DNA from: Thermoplasmata archaeon | GTDB lineage: Archaea; Thermoplasmatota; Thermoplasmata; Halarchaeoplasmatales; Halarchaeoplasmataceae | NCBI GenBank assembly: GCA_003552585.1 | Contig: PUNK01000013.1 | Location: forward strand, 62,001 to 126,000 | Length of the DNA: 64,000 bases | Reading direction: 5' to 3' | Part shown: piece by piece, positions 39,543 to 50,313 of the stretch | Layout: every line of letters starts with the position of its first letter | Numbering within the stretch: the first letter of the stretch is position 1 | Position numbers and translations under genes: made by a program | Notes under the pieces: model-generated | Seen by the model: the letters and a program-made list of their open reading frames with translations, nothing else | Told to the model about the DNA's origin: nothing | The model's database searches: none

Positions 39543-40013
39543 TTGGAGCCAAAGATCGTTGAGAGGAAAGAATTTATTTTCCTCGGAAAGCTCATCGACG
39601 ATGATGATATTCAAAAGTCTAGGGTAGATCTTTTAAAAGGTATAAAGGACATAAAAAATGCCGTACCTGATAGATGGTACGAAATCACCTTCGATATTAT
39701 AGATGATGGTATTAACAAGTATAGCATAATAGGTGTGGAAATAGATAAGACTGTCGAGGTACCCAAAGGATGGTTATGTAAAATAATTCCTCCATCCACA
39801 TTTGCGGTTTTTAATCATAGATTTAAAGGTGGGGATTTCTCAACAACCAGTGAGGAGATCAATAGATGGCTGGAATATTCCGATTTTATGTCATCGGATA
39901 CTTATATGATAAAATGCTATGATGATCGTTTCAAAGAAGAAAATGACACCTACTCAGAGATGGATATTTACCTGCCTATAAAACAATTCAAGATAAAAGA
40001 TACACTCATTTAA
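39543..40013 (+). CDS. GyrI-like / AraC effector-binding-domain protein
   Basis: GVEIDKTVEVPKGWLCKIIPPSTFAVFNHRFKGG...MDIYLPIK; likely TTG start at 39543. Confidence 0.7.
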   Translation: MEPKIVERKEFIFLGKLIDDDDIQKSRVDLLKGIKDIKNAVPDRWYEITFDIIDDGINKYSIIGVEIDKTVEVPKGWLCKIIPPSTFAVFNHRFKGGDFSTTSEEINRWLEYSDFMSSDTYMIKCYDDRFKEENDTYSEMDIYLPIKQFKIKDTLI

Positions 40014-40131
40014 AAGATATTAAGAAAATAAAGAGGAAGCGTGTTTTAGTGTACTAAAAGAAATTACCGTAATGAACAAATCGTGGTGAATTGCATAAAT
40101 AGAAAAGTAATCTGTTGATTAAAAGATATAC

Positions 40132-40329
40132 TTACTCTACTTTTTTTACGTTCACGGCTCTTGGTCCTTTTTCGCTCTGCTCGATTTCGAATTCGACTAT
40201 ATCACCTTCATTTAGGTAGTTAGTCTCTTCGAGATCGCTACGATGTACGAACAAATCTTCATCGCCTTCGTCAGGCTTGATGAAACCGAAGTTCTTCATG
40301 TCGTTGAAGAATTTTACTGTTCCTCTCAT
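40132..40329 (-). CDS. Cold-shock domain protein (CspA-like)
   Basis: MRGTVKFFNDMKNFGFIKPDEGDEDLFVHRSDLE...GDIVEFEIEQSEKGPRAVNVKKVE; strong SD GGAGGTGA upstream. Confidence 0.96.
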   Translation of the reverse strand: MRGTVKFFNDMKNFGFIKPDEGDEDLFVHRSDLEETNYLNEGDIVEFEIEQSEKGPRAVNVKKVE

Positions 40330-40541
40330 TTGGTATTCACCTCCTTTGCGTTCATTGAAAACCCTGTTATACCTCCTACCTTATATACTTTGGGATTGTT
40401 TTATATACGGAAATTTATTATTACCGGGTAGTTGTTTGATAAGATAACATATCCTTTGGTCAATCATACCACCAGAGATACTCTATTATAGAGTAAGCCA
40501 ATACTTTTTTATTCTCGCTTGCCGCTTTAATCATTGATAAT

Positions 40542-41951
40542 ATGGATATCGCAATCAACAACACTAAGCTGATAACGTTCAAGTCTGATGGATTGGGTAT
40601 AATTGAAGAGGGAGCTCTAGGCATAGAAGATGGAAGGATCACTTATGTTGGTAAAAACACAAAATTGGATGCTGATATCGTCATAGACGGGCACGATAAA
40701 TTAACTATGCCTGGGTTGGTCAATGCACACACTCATACCGGGATCACGTTGTTAAGAGGTTGCGCACAAGACATGCCTGAGATCCAGTGGATGAACAAAG
40801 GGATCGGTCCATTTGCCCAGCAGATGAAGGCTTCAGACATGCTGATAGGCTCAAAACTGGGAGTTATGGAGGGATTGAGAACAGGCACTACGACCTTTGC
40901 TGAATACTCTTACGATGTGGGTGAATTAGTAGAGAAAGTTTACAAACCCTTTGGTGCAAGGGTGGTTGCTATCGAAACTTTGAATGAAGTCATCTCTAAG
41001 AGAGCTAAGATGGGGCCCGATGAACTCTACGAATTCGGGAGTGAAAAAGGAGAAAAATGTCTAAAAAAGGCAAGAAAAGTTGCAGAACGGTATAAAAACG
41101 ATCCCATGGTAGATTATATGTACGGACCCCAGGCCCTTGACATGGTATCGATGGATCTCTTGAGTAAGGTGAAGGAGCTTGCAGATAAAGAGGATAAATT
41201 CATCCACATGCATATAGCCCAGGGGGAGAGAGAGCGTAGACAGATCGCAAATAGATATGGGAAAAGCACTGTCGAATTGCTTGATGATATGGGTTTTTTG
41301 AGTGAAAATTTCCTTGCAGCGCATTGTCACGATACTAGTGTTTCGGAGAGAAGTGCTTTGGTAGAAAAGGGAGTAAAGATGGTTGGATGTCCAAGTTCTA
41401 TAGCTATGATCGACGGTATAGTTCCACCTGTAGAAGATTTTTTAAAACTAGGAGGGATTGTTGGGCTCGGGAGTGATCAAGCACCAGGTCCGGGTACGCA
41501 CAATATGTTTAAGGAGATGAGAAATGCAGCTTTACTCTCTAAAGTCAGGCATAGTGATCCAACTAGTATGCCTTCTTGGAAAACATTAAAGCTGGGGACG
41601 ATAGAAGGAGCTAAAGCATTGGGTTTGAAAGGTTTAGGTGCACTTAAGAAGGGTATGTTAGCAGATGTTATAACCATCGAATTAAATCGCATCAATCTTG
41701 TTCCTTCCGTTAACAAACCCTTCCACAACTTCATACCCAACTTGGTGTACTCATCGACGGGATACGAAGTGGACAACGTTATCATAAACGGAGAATTAGT
41801 TCTCAAGGATGGTGAATTCCTATCCATCGACGAAGAAAAGATAAAAGAACAGGCTCAAGAAAGAGCAGAGGTGATCTTTGAAGAGGGTTCTATCCCTTGG
41901 AGAGAAGCCGGAAGTGATCTGGTCGATATTGTTGACGAAGGATCCCTATGA
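40542..41951 (+). CDS. Amidohydrolase, 5'-deoxyadenosine/S-adenosylhomocysteine/MTA deaminase family
   Basis: MPGLVNAHTHTGITLLRGCAQDMPEIQWM...HIAQGERERRQI...GLGSDQAPGPGTHNMFKEMRNAALLSK. Confidence 0.92.
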   Translation: MDIAINNTKLITFKSDGLGIIEEGALGIEDGRITYVGKNTKLDADIVIDGHDKLTMPGLVNAHTHTGITLLRGCAQDMPEIQWMNKGIGPFAQQMKASDMLIGSKLGVMEGLRTGTTTFAEYSYDVGELVEKVYKPFGARVVAIETLNEVISKRAKMGPDELYEFGSEKGEKCLKKARKVAERYKNDPMVDYMYGPQALDMVSMDLLSKVKELADKEDKFIHMHIAQGERERRQIANRYGKSTVELLDDMGFLSENFLAAHCHDTSVSERSALVEKGVKMVGCPSSIAMIDGIVPPVEDFLKLGGIVGLGSDQAPGPGTHNMFKEMRNAALLSKVRHSDPTSMPSWKTLKLGTIEGAKALGLKGLGALKKGMLADVITIELNRINLVPSVNKPFHNFIPNLVYSSTGYEVDNVIINGELVLKDGEFLSIDEEKIKEQAQERAEVIFEEGSIPWREAGSDLVDIVDEGSL

Positions 41952-42011
41952 AATTATCTTGGATGTTAGACAATTATTAATAGTACTTGTATAATGTAGG
42001 CTAGTGAAAAC

Positions 42012-42530
42012 ATGAATGAGGAAAATTATCCTCCACAGAATGAACCATATGGAGAACAGGAGCAGTATCAACAACCACCTCCACCACCACAACAGCAGCA
42101 ACAACCACAACAGCAATATCCACAGCACCAAGGTTATCAGCCGCCTCCAGAAAAGAAATCTAATAAATCCCTTCTCATAATAATAGGGGTGATAGCAGTT
42201 GTAGGAATTTTGGTTTTAGCATCCTACTTCATCCTTTTTGCAGGCAGAGAAGATATCGTTGGTGAATGGAAGTACACTGAAGAAATTGAAGGATGGGAGT
42301 TCAGTATAACCATGATATTTAACGCAGACGGAACAGGTGAGATAAGGAGTGACGACATGGGTGAGGAATACTCTGAAGACTTCACATGGGAGAAGACTGG
42401 ATCAGGAGAGATCACCGTCACCTCTAATGGTGATACTGAAACCATCGAATACGATATCAGAGACAATGGAAACACTCTAGTGTTCCTCGACGATGTATTC
42501 GGTGAAGAGGTAGAATTCGAGAGACAGTGA
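42012..42530 (+). CDS. Membrane protein with N-terminal Pro/Gln-rich tail, TM and extracytoplasmic lipocalin/DUF5640-like domain
   Basis: YQQPPPPPQQQQQPQQQYPQHQGYQPPPEKKSNKSLLIIIGVIAVVGILVLASYFILF then DIVGEWKYTEEIEGWEFSITMIFNADGTGEI. Confidence 0.8.
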   Translation: MNEENYPPQNEPYGEQEQYQQPPPPPQQQQQPQQQYPQHQGYQPPPEKKSNKSLLIIIGVIAVVGILVLASYFILFAGREDIVGEWKYTEEIEGWEFSITMIFNADGTGEIRSDDMGEEYSEDFTWEKTGSGEITVTSNGDTETIEYDIRDNGNTLVFLDDVFGEEVEFERQ

Positions 42531-42547
42531 ACAACACCAAAACCCTT

Positions 42548-45500
42548 TCACTGCCCTTTATTTTTCATCCAGCTGTAATCCATCTCAGACATCTGTTTGT
42601 AAAGATTCCATCTTCTATCCACATCTTTTTGAGCTAGTCTGGCCATCTGCTCTGCTCTCTCTTCATCTATATCCTTGAGTATGCGGAACCTGTTCTCATT
42701 GTAGATGAAATCTTCGATAGGTATCGTTGGTTCTTTGGAATCCAATTGTAATGGGTTCTTCCCTTCCTCGGCCCGTCTAGGATCATACCGGTATAGCAGC
42801 CAATGACCCGATTGCACTGCCTTTTTCTGTTCATCCAGCTGGTTGCTCATGCGGATCCCATGGGCTATACAAGGAGTATAGCAGAGTACGACGGAAGGGC
42901 CGCCATACTCCTCAGCCTCTTTGATAGCTTTGACGGTGTGGGCTGGATTGGCTCCCAAAGACACCTGGGCGACGTAAACGTATCCGTAGCTCATGAGCAT
43001 CATCCCGAGATCCTTCTTAGGGTTGTTTTTACCGGCTGCAGCAAATTTGGCCGTACTGGCCCTCGGTGTGGACTTCGACATCTGGCCACCTGTGTTAGAA
43101 TAAACTTCTGTGTCCAGTACGAGTGCGTTGACGTTATTTCCAGAAGCCATGACATGATCGAGCCCTCCAAATCCAATATCGTATGCCCAACCATCGCCTC
43201 CAAAGATCCAGATAGATTTCTTTACCAGGTAATCGGCGAGGGACTTAAGATGTTCGTCTTGGTTCTCTTCTGCTAATTTTTTAAGTTCTTTCACCCTCTT
43301 CCTCTGCTTCCCTATTCCCTGGTCATCAGACATATCAGCTTTTAGTAGCTGGGACCTGAGTTCTTCTGGGACGTAATCAACCTGCTCTAACCTCTCCCTT
43401 GCCTGCTGCATCAACCTGTTTGCAGTGAGACTGAAACCATATCCTATCTCCGCGGCATCTTCGAATAGACTGTTGGTCCATGCTGGTCCGTATCCGTCTT
43501 TCGTCTTACAGTATGGTGTGGTCGGTAGATTCCCACCGTATATACTCGAACAACCTGTAGCGTTCCCTATCAAAGCCCTGTCTCCCACGAGCTGAGTTAC
43601 GAGTTTGATATATGGGGTCTCTCCACAACCGGAACAAGCACCGCAAAACTCGAACAGAGGTTTTATCAACTGACTCCCTTTGATCGTTCCTTTATCAAAG
43701 AGTGAAGGGTCAGTTTCAGGTAGTTCTAGGAAAAATTCCCAATCCTCAGCCTCCTTTTCTCTTAATTCGTACTGGGTATCCATGTATAACGCCCTTTTAT
43801 CGTCTTTTTTACCAGGACAGACGTTAACACATAACTGACATCCTGTACAATCCTCGGGAGCGACCTGAACTGTGAACATTTTTCCATCTGCGGACCTTGC
43901 TTCTACATGTTTAAAATGTTTAGGCGCATCGTCTAGTTCTTCACTGTCATAAATCTTCATCCTTATGGTCGAATGTGGACATACCAGACTGCAGAGTCCA
44001 CATTGTATGCATATATCCTTTCTCCAGACAGGTATCTTGTGGGCGATGTTCCTTTTCTCATATTGTGTTGTTCCTGTCGGCCACTGCGCATCAGGTGGCA
44101 TCTGAGACACTCTAAGTTTGTTGCCTTCCAGTTCCATCATCTTGGCGGTCACTTCTTTGACGAATTCAGGGGCATCATCGGATACGGTAGGAGGTATCCT
44201 CTTATCGGCTGTTAGCTCTCGGGGATATTCCACCCTTTCTAAATTTTTCAGTGCCCTTTCCACCGCTTCGAAATTCCTTTCAACTACCTGTCTCCCCTTC
44301 TTACCATAGGATTCCTCTATATTCTTCTTAATCAATTCAACAGCTTCATCCATGGGTATTATGTCAGCTAGTTCAAAAAATGCCGTCTGCATTATCGTAT
44401 TGATACGGGATCCTAGGTAGAGTTCCTCAGCGAGGTCCTGGGCATCGATCACAAAAAATATTGCATCTCTTTCTATGAGTTGCTTTTGTATCTTCTTTGG
44501 AAGTTTTTGCCATACCTCCTCGGAGCTGTAAGGTGAATTGAGGAGAAAAGTTCCACCCTCTTTCAAATACTTGAGCATATCGTATTTTTCAAGGAAAGAC
44601 CAATTGTGACATCCTACGAAATCTGCCTCTTTACAGAGGTATGCGCTTCTGATCGGTAGGTCCGAGAATCTCACGTGACTAGTTGTCCTGTTACCCGCTT
44701 TTTTAGAGTCGTAAACGAAATATCCCTGAGCGTACTTGTCAGTAGCCTCGGAGATTATCTTTATGGTGTTCTTGTTAGCACTTACGGTTCCATCCGATCC
44801 AAGACCCCAGAACATCGCCTCATATCCCGAACCGCACACCTTGCTCAACTCCTCGTCCCACTCCAAGCTGGTGTGACTCACATCATCATGTATACCTACC
44901 GTAAAGTGATTTTTTGGTTTGCTTTTATCCAAATTTTTTAATACGCTTTCGAGCATACCGGGTGTGAACTCTTTAGAAGACAGTCCGTACCTCCCACCTA
45001 CTATGGTAGGGCGATCTTCAAAGGGTGCAGTTCCCTCCTCTAACATCTCGTCTATCGATGATACCACATCAAGATAAAGAGGCTCGCCGAGGCTGCCGGG
45101 TTCTTTGGTCCGGTCTAGAACGGCAATGGATCTTACTGTTCTCGGTAAGGCTTCCACAAGATGTTTGGTGCTGAACGGCCTGTACAATCTTACCTTGATC
45201 AAGCCCAATTTGTGTCCTTGACTGTTTAATACTTCGACCGTTTCTTGTGCAGTATCTACCCCGGAACCCATCAGGATGACCACCTTCTCAGCTTCCTCAT
45301 CACCGAAGTACTGAAATATCTCGTATTTCCTGCCGGTCAGATCCTCGAATTTCCTCATGTACTTTTCCACTATCTCAGGCACTTTTTCGTAATAGGGATT
45401 CGCTCTCTCTCGCCCCTGGAAATACACATCTGGATTCTGACTCGTACCGCTTATCATGGGATGGTCGGGAGACAATGCTTTTTCCCTGTGCTCAATAACG

Positions 45501-46093
45501 TATCTATCTTCTATCATCTCTCTCATAGTTTCTTGGTCTAGGACCTCGATCTTTTGTACTTCATGGCTTGTCCTAAAACCATCGAAAAAATGTAAAAACG
45601 GTAAACTGCACTCCAAACTAGCTGCTGTCGATATCATGGCTATATCCATAGATTCCTGAACACTGCCTGAAGGCATCATACAGAACCCGGTCGTTCTACA
45701 GTTCATCACGTCCTGATGATCTCCGAATATTGACAGAGCGTGGGCAGCTAGGGAACGAGCTGCGATATGGAAAACCGTGGGCAGCAGTTCAGCCGCTATC
45801 TTATGCATATTGGGGATCATCAAAAGCAGACCCTGGCTGGCTGTAAAAGTGGTTGATAAGGCACCAGATGCTAACGAGCCGTGTACAGAGGCGGACGCAC
45901 CCGCTTCGGATTGGAGTTCTACCACATCGGGTACGGTCCCCCATATGTTCTTTTCACCATCTGCACTCTTTTCATCTGCGATCTCGCCCATCGGAGAAGA
46001 AGGTGTGATTGGATATATGGCTATAACTTCATTGCAAGCATGGGCAACGTGTGCCGCGGCACTGTTACCATCCATAGCTTCTATTTTTTTCAT
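42548..46093 (-). CDS. nifJ: Single-chain pyruvate:ferredoxin (flavodoxin) oxidoreductase
   Basis: 1181 aa; MDGNSAAAHVAHACNEVIAIYPITPSSPMGEIADEKSADGEKNIWG, ferredoxin motifs CIQCGLCSLVCPHSTIRMK and CTGCQLCVNVCPGKK, TPP domain GCGETPYIKL. Confidence 0.96.
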   Translation of the reverse strand: MKKIEAMDGNSAAAHVAHACNEVIAIYPITPSSPMGEIADEKSADGEKNIWGTVPDVVELQSEAGASASVHGSLASGALSTTFTASQGLLLMIPNMHKIAAELLPTVFHIAARSLAAHALSIFGDHQDVMNCRTTGFCMMPSGSVQESMDIAMISTAASLECSLPFLHFFDGFRTSHEVQKIEVLDQETMREMIEDRYVIEHREKALSPDHPMISGTSQNPDVYFQGRERANPYYEKVPEIVEKYMRKFEDLTGRKYEIFQYFGDEEAEKVVILMGSGVDTAQETVEVLNSQGHKLGLIKVRLYRPFSTKHLVEALPRTVRSIAVLDRTKEPGSLGEPLYLDVVSSIDEMLEEGTAPFEDRPTIVGGRYGLSSKEFTPGMLESVLKNLDKSKPKNHFTVGIHDDVSHTSLEWDEELSKVCGSGYEAMFWGLGSDGTVSANKNTIKIISEATDKYAQGYFVYDSKKAGNRTTSHVRFSDLPIRSAYLCKEADFVGCHNWSFLEKYDMLKYLKEGGTFLLNSPYSSEEVWQKLPKKIQKQLIERDAIFFVIDAQDLAEELYLGSRINTIMQTAFFELADIIPMDEAVELIKKNIEESYGKKGRQVVERNFEAVERALKNLERVEYPRELTADKRIPPTVSDDAPEFVKEVTAKMMELEGNKLRVSQMPPDAQWPTGTTQYEKRNIAHKIPVWRKDICIQCGLCSLVCPHSTIRMKIYDSEELDDAPKHFKHVEARSADGKMFTVQVAPEDCTGCQLCVNVCPGKKDDKRALYMDTQYELREKEAEDWEFFLELPETDPSLFDKGTIKGSQLIKPLFEFCGACSGCGETPYIKLVTQLVGDRALIGNATGCSSIYGGNLPTTPYCKTKDGYGPAWTNSLFEDAAEIGYGFSLTANRLMQQARERLEQVDYVPEELRSQLLKADMSDDQGIGKQRKRVKELKKLAEENQDEHLKSLADYLVKKSIWIFGGDGWAYDIGFGGLDHVMASGNNVNALVLDTEVYSNTGGQMSKSTPRASTAKFAAAGKNNPKKDLGMMLMSYGYVYVAQVSLGANPAHTVKAIKEAEEYGGPSVVLCYTPCIAHGIRMSNQLDEQKKAVQSGHWLLYRYDPRRAEEGKNPLQLDSKEPTIPIEDFIYNENRFRILKDIDEERAEQMARLAQKDVDRRWNLYKQMSEMDYSWMKNKGQ

Positions 46094-46212
46094 ATTATCA
46101 TCCTTTTTAACAATAGTGAAAATCGATATCGAGGAGAAGTTTTAGCATATTCCTCGTATCATCTTCACCCATGTATTAAGATGATAATCCAACTCGCACT
46201 ATTTGAAATTAA

Positions 46213-47700
46213 TCATTCCCTTATCGTTTTCTTCTTCCACTTACCTGTCGAGAAATAAACATAAGATGCAGCTGAAGCGATCGGGTTGCTCAGTGCCATC
46301 CCCAACCATACACCCAAAACTCCCATATCGAAGCCGATGTTGATCAATGGTAGAGATGGAAGGGCGAAGAGAGCTGACAAGAAGAGGCGCAGTCCCCAAA
46401 TCCTGAATATCTCTAGAGCCATGGCAGGTAGAGTGTGTCCGGTTCCTCTATAGCTGGAATCGAATACACGGAATATTCCGAAAAATCCTATGGACATTGA
46501 ATAGATGGCGAGATATCTAGCCCCCTCCTCTATCACAGGTAACTCATCTATGAATACATTCATTATACCCGTTCTCAAGAAAACAACCAAAGCACCGGTG
46601 GCGAACATTATAGCCGATGAAACCAAGACAGCTTTTTTGATCACTTCCTCGGCCCTCTTCTTGTTCTCAGCACCGATATTCTGACCTACCATGGACATTG
46701 AAGCATCAGCGAATCCCCATACGGCTATGGTTATCACGTGAATTACCCTCCGACCTATACCGTAGGCTGCAACTGGAGTCTCTCCGAATATGGCAACGAG
46801 AGTAAAAAGCATGACGAAGGCAAGAGCGGTAGTGACCCTGGCGAAGGTTGCCGGTGCACCTATCACAAATATCTGTTTGACCCATCCGAACTTTAGCTTG
46901 AGATCCTTCAAAGAAAGCCTGATATCAACCTGTTTATTGAACAGTAGATATATACCAACTATACCAGCGGTAACACGAGAAGCTGCTGTAGCTATGGCTG
47001 CACCCGTTACTCCCAGTGCTGGAAATATGGACCAGCCGAATATCAGGATCGGATCCAGAACCACATTGACGGATACGAACACGATCTTGATGAACATGGG
47101 AGTGACCATATCTCCCATCCCCTTCAGCAGAAAACGGAATGCGGTGTATGCGAATACGAAGGGCATACTCAAAAGTACGATCCTAAGGTATGTTACAGCA
47201 AGGGGGTATATATCCGGCGGGGTCCGCATCCACCTTAGTATATAAGGTGCTCCTAGGAAACCACCGATGGTGAAAATCAAGCTGAGGATGATTAGGAAAC
47301 TGAAAACCTGCCCAGCTGCTTCGTTTGCCGTTTTTTGATTTCCAGCACCCATGTGCTGAGCAACCAAAGCCACACCGGCTGTAGCCAGTCCCATCCCAGC
47401 GGATAGAAAAGCGAATATCACCGGCCAGGCTGCTGTAGGAGCACCGACTTCGGCAGCACCTAATCGACCTAGCCAGAAGGTATCAACTATATTGAATGAT
47501 ATGTGTAAGGAACTGGACACCATCACAGGAAGAGCCAGTACTAAGATCGTCTTGACTATCGGACCACCGAGGATGTCCTCTCTTCTTTCTTCCGCAGTCT
47601 TTATGAATATTTTTTTTAGTTTTTGTAAACTAAATTTTGACGAACTTATTTTATCACGTATCTTTAGGCAAAGGTGTTTACATTCATCATTATTAAACAT
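46213..47700 (-). CDS. MATE family efflux transporter
   Basis: ILGGPIVKTILVLALPVMVSSSLHISFNIVDTFWLGRLGAAEVGAPTAAWPVIFAF. Confidence 0.94.
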   Translation of the reverse strand: MFNNDECKHLCLKIRDKISSSKFSLQKLKKIFIKTAEERREDILGGPIVKTILVLALPVMVSSSLHISFNIVDTFWLGRLGAAEVGAPTAAWPVIFAFLSAGMGLATAGVALVAQHMGAGNQKTANEAAGQVFSFLIILSLIFTIGGFLGAPYILRWMRTPPDIYPLAVTYLRIVLLSMPFVFAYTAFRFLLKGMGDMVTPMFIKIVFVSVNVVLDPILIFGWSIFPALGVTGAAIATAASRVTAGIVGIYLLFNKQVDIRLSLKDLKLKFGWVKQIFVIGAPATFARVTTALAFVMLFTLVAIFGETPVAAYGIGRRVIHVITIAVWGFADASMSMVGQNIGAENKKRAEEVIKKAVLVSSAIMFATGALVVFLRTGIMNVFIDELPVIEEGARYLAIYSMSIGFFGIFRVFDSSYRGTGHTLPAMALEIFRIWGLRLFLSALFALPSLPLINIGFDMGVLGVWLGMALSNPIASAASYVYFSTGKWKKKTIRE

Positions 47701-47785
47701 ATGGGTAATTTTTGGCCGTATGATTCCTTAAATGATATCACGAAAAATTTAACTATCTAGTCCTGTTCTTAAAAACTCATCAGAG

Positions 47786-48565
47786 GTGAGGAAACTGGTA
47801 AAAAAAGCAATCATACCTGCAGCTGGGAAAGGATCACGTTTGAGACCTATCACGAACGCCATACCGAAGGAGATGATCAGGGTCGGAAAAAAACCGGGTA
47901 TCGAGCACGTTCTGAGTGTTCTCAAAGCCGGTGGAGTAGAAGATGTTTTGATAATCATCGGTAGGAAGAAAAATGCGATACTTGATTACTTGGGTTCAGG
48001 AGAAAGACTGGGTCTCAATATATATTACAGGATGCAGGAAGAGCCGAAAGGTACGGCTCATGCGATCCAGCTTGGAGAGGACTTTATCGGGAGGGATGAC
48101 GAATTCGTGATCATGTACGGTGATAACTATATCACACCCTACGAGACCATGAAGGACATCGTGAACTTCCATCAAGAGAAGGATGGGAAAGGAACCCTGG
48201 TTCTACATCCGGTGGAAGACCCAAGACGATTTGGAGTAGTTAAAATAGCAGAGGATCGAGAGATACTCGGCATGATAGAAAAACCCACTTGGGAGGAAGC
48301 GGAGCCCTATCAGATCGACGGGCACTGGCTCAACATCGCAGGTCTTATGATATTGAACTCGAAGATCTTCGATTACATAAAGAAAACGGAAAGAGGAAAG
48401 AATGACGAGATCTGGTTAACCGATTCCATAGAATTGATGAGAAAAGAAGGAAACAAGTTGTATGGCTATAAATTCGATGGGAAAAGGTTCGATATAGGTG
48501 ACTTTGAATCATTAAGAGAGGCGGATCGGCTTGAGATCGAGAGATTGAAGGAAGAAGAGGATTAA
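47786..48565 (+). CDS. Sugar-1-phosphate nucleotidyltransferase (UTP/dTTP-glucose-1-P type)
   Basis: KKAIIPAAGKGSRLRPITNAIPKEMIRVGKKPGIEHVLSVLKAGGVEDVLIIIGRKKNAILDYLGSGE. Confidence 0.93.
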   Translation: MRKLVKKAIIPAAGKGSRLRPITNAIPKEMIRVGKKPGIEHVLSVLKAGGVEDVLIIIGRKKNAILDYLGSGERLGLNIYYRMQEEPKGTAHAIQLGEDFIGRDDEFVIMYGDNYITPYETMKDIVNFHQEKDGKGTLVLHPVEDPRRFGVVKIAEDREILGMIEKPTWEEAEPYQIDGHWLNIAGLMILNSKIFDYIKKTERGKNDEIWLTDSIELMRKEGNKLYGYKFDGKRFDIGDFESLREADRLEIERLKEEED

Positions 48566-49056
48566 TCTCTATCTTTCTTGATCTTATAAGCGATCAAAGC
48601 GGCAGCTCCAGCGACGAATACTGGAAAGATATCAGTGCTCAGGTATAATCCAGGAGTAGGAGGATGATAATGAGTTAGAGGCCACAGGACCGCATAGGAG
48701 CGTCCGGAGGCATTTATGAGTAATAGATCCAAAACAAGGTGAGATACTGCTCCTAGAACAAGAAGCAAAAAAACCCTTTTGGACAGGTTCTTTGGAATAA
48801 AAACGGTGATGATCAGAATCACGATCAACACACCCCCGGTCGTGTGGAGCGGTGTCCATGAAAAGGGTATCCCTAGATAGTTTTCGATCAGTGCTGAATC
48901 CAAGATCAGATTGATCCGTGTAAGGTCCGGGAGAACTGCACCGGTCATGACGGCTGTTGTGTAAGGTGAAGTCATCCAATCGTATTTTAATGAGAGCAGC
49001 GCCGCGATCGTGTATGCAACAAGTACATGTGTCATCAGATCAGCCATCTTCATCAC
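48562..49056 (-). CDS. YdjM-like membrane-bound hydrolase family protein
   Basis: DLMTHVLVAYTIAALLSLK...GAVLPDLTRI...LLVLGAVSHLVLDLLL, multi-TM with conserved H/D. Confidence 0.65.
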   Translation of the reverse strand: MMKMADLMTHVLVAYTIAALLSLKYDWMTSPYTTAVMTGAVLPDLTRINLILDSALIENYLGIPFSWTPLHTTGGVLIVILIITVFIPKNLSKRVFLLLVLGAVSHLVLDLLLINASGRSYAVLWPLTHYHPPTPGLYLSTDIFPVFVAGAAALIAYKIKKDRD

Positions 49057-49549
49057 CCCGTGGTAACAATATACTCATAGGCTTTTCCCTAGGTTCCAGG
49101 TGATCACCGTTCCATCGCCATTGGGAGAGGATCCTGAAGGCCAACCACATGGCTGCAGCGAATGATATCACGTACATGTAAACTATGTTAAAAAATGGCC
49201 TTACTACTCCGTTCTTTACCTCAAATGTTAGGTCTTGTCTAACGATACCGTATACAGATAGGTGGTCTCCTTCCTCTACATCATCATCAAAGCCCGTCAA
49301 TTCCAAATCGATAGTTCTATCTCCGTGTTCTAATTCGATAATTATAGGATCCGTGCTGATCACCTTTCCCCCGACCTCTGCTTCCTCACCTATATATCGT
49401 TCATAATCGTCGATAAGATCCTCTTCGTTCGGGTAAGCACCCATCTCAGGAGCAGGGTCCAAGGACCCGTGATATATGAAGAGAATGCACAATGATGTTA
49501 ACAGCAAAATGACGATCATTACTCTTTTTACCGTATTTAAATCGATCAT
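49040..49549 (-). CDS. Membrane protein with OB-fold-like extracytoplasmic domain, hypothetical
   Basis: Two TM segments flanking IGEEAEVGGKVISTDPIIIELEHGDRTIDLELTGFDDDVEEGDHLSVYGIV. Confidence 0.65.
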   Translation of the reverse strand: MIDLNTVKRVMIVILLLTSLCILFIYHGSLDPAPEMGAYPNEEDLIDDYERYIGEEAEVGGKVISTDPIIIELEHGDRTIDLELTGFDDDVEEGDHLSVYGIVRQDLTFEVKNGVVRPFFNIVYMYVISFAAAMWLAFRILSQWRWNGDHLEPREKPMSILLPRGDEDG

Positions 49550-49635
49550 CCTAATATCGATAATCGACTTTTAATATTTGGATTTACCGTCATCGTAGTA
49601 ATCTTCTTTTTCAGAAAGGTATAATAACAAGAATT

Positions 49636-50313
49636 ATGTTAATTATCCATATGAAAGATGGGATGGCAAGCATACCCGCTATAGACCAGAAAGGGCATGA
49701 TAATATAAAGACAGCCACATTTTCTATGGGATGTTTCTGGGGTCCGGATGCCTTGTTCGGAGCTCAGCCAGGGGTGGTGAGGACGAGTGTAGGATACGCC
49801 GGAGGTAAGAAAGAGAATCCTACCTATCAAAGTCTAGGTGATCACACAGAAACCGTTCAGATCGTATATGACGAGGACGATATCTCCTACAAAGAACTTC
49901 TTGATATATTCTGGAGTGGTCACGATGCAGCTAGGCCTAAAAGCACCCAATATAAATCGATAATATTTTTTCACGACGAAGAGCAAGAAGAATCGGCTAG
50001 AAAGAGTAAAGAGGATGGTATGACCACTGAGATTAGGGAATATTCAAGATATTATCTAGCCGAGGAATATCATCAGAAGTATAATCTTCGGCTGAACAAG
50101 TCTCTATACAATTCTTACCGTGGGATATATCCAGATATGAAAGATTTCATAAGCTCTACTGCAGTAGCCCGTGTAAATGGTTACATAGCTGGCAAAGGAA
50201 ATCTTACCTCGAAAGATGACCTAAAGAACCTGGGATTGAATAAAGAATGGATGGAGATCCTGTACAACAGATGGAATGCTAAAAAAGGGAAAAGTAGATG
50301 TTATCTAAGATGA
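49636..50313 (+). CDS. msrA: Peptide methionine sulfoxide reductase MsrA
   Basis: [60 protein letters not shown]; true start may be an internal Met. Confidence 0.95.
   Translation: MLIIHMKDGMASIPAIDQKGHDNIKTATFSMGCFWGPDALFGAQPGVVRTSVGYAGGKKENPTYQSLGDHTETVQIVYDEDDISYKELLDIFWSGHDAARPKSTQYKSIIFFHDEEQEESARKSKEDGMTTEIREYSRYYLAEEYHQKYNLRLNKSLYNSYRGIYPDMKDFISSTAVARVNGYIAGKGNLTSKDDLKNLGLNKEWMEILYNRWNAKKGKSRCYLR

Noticed and set aside
42803-43276. 157-aa plus-strand ORF
   Set aside because: Antisense to nifJ
46790-47245. 151-aa plus-strand ORF
   Set aside because: Antisense to a well-supported MATE transporter; low-information translation
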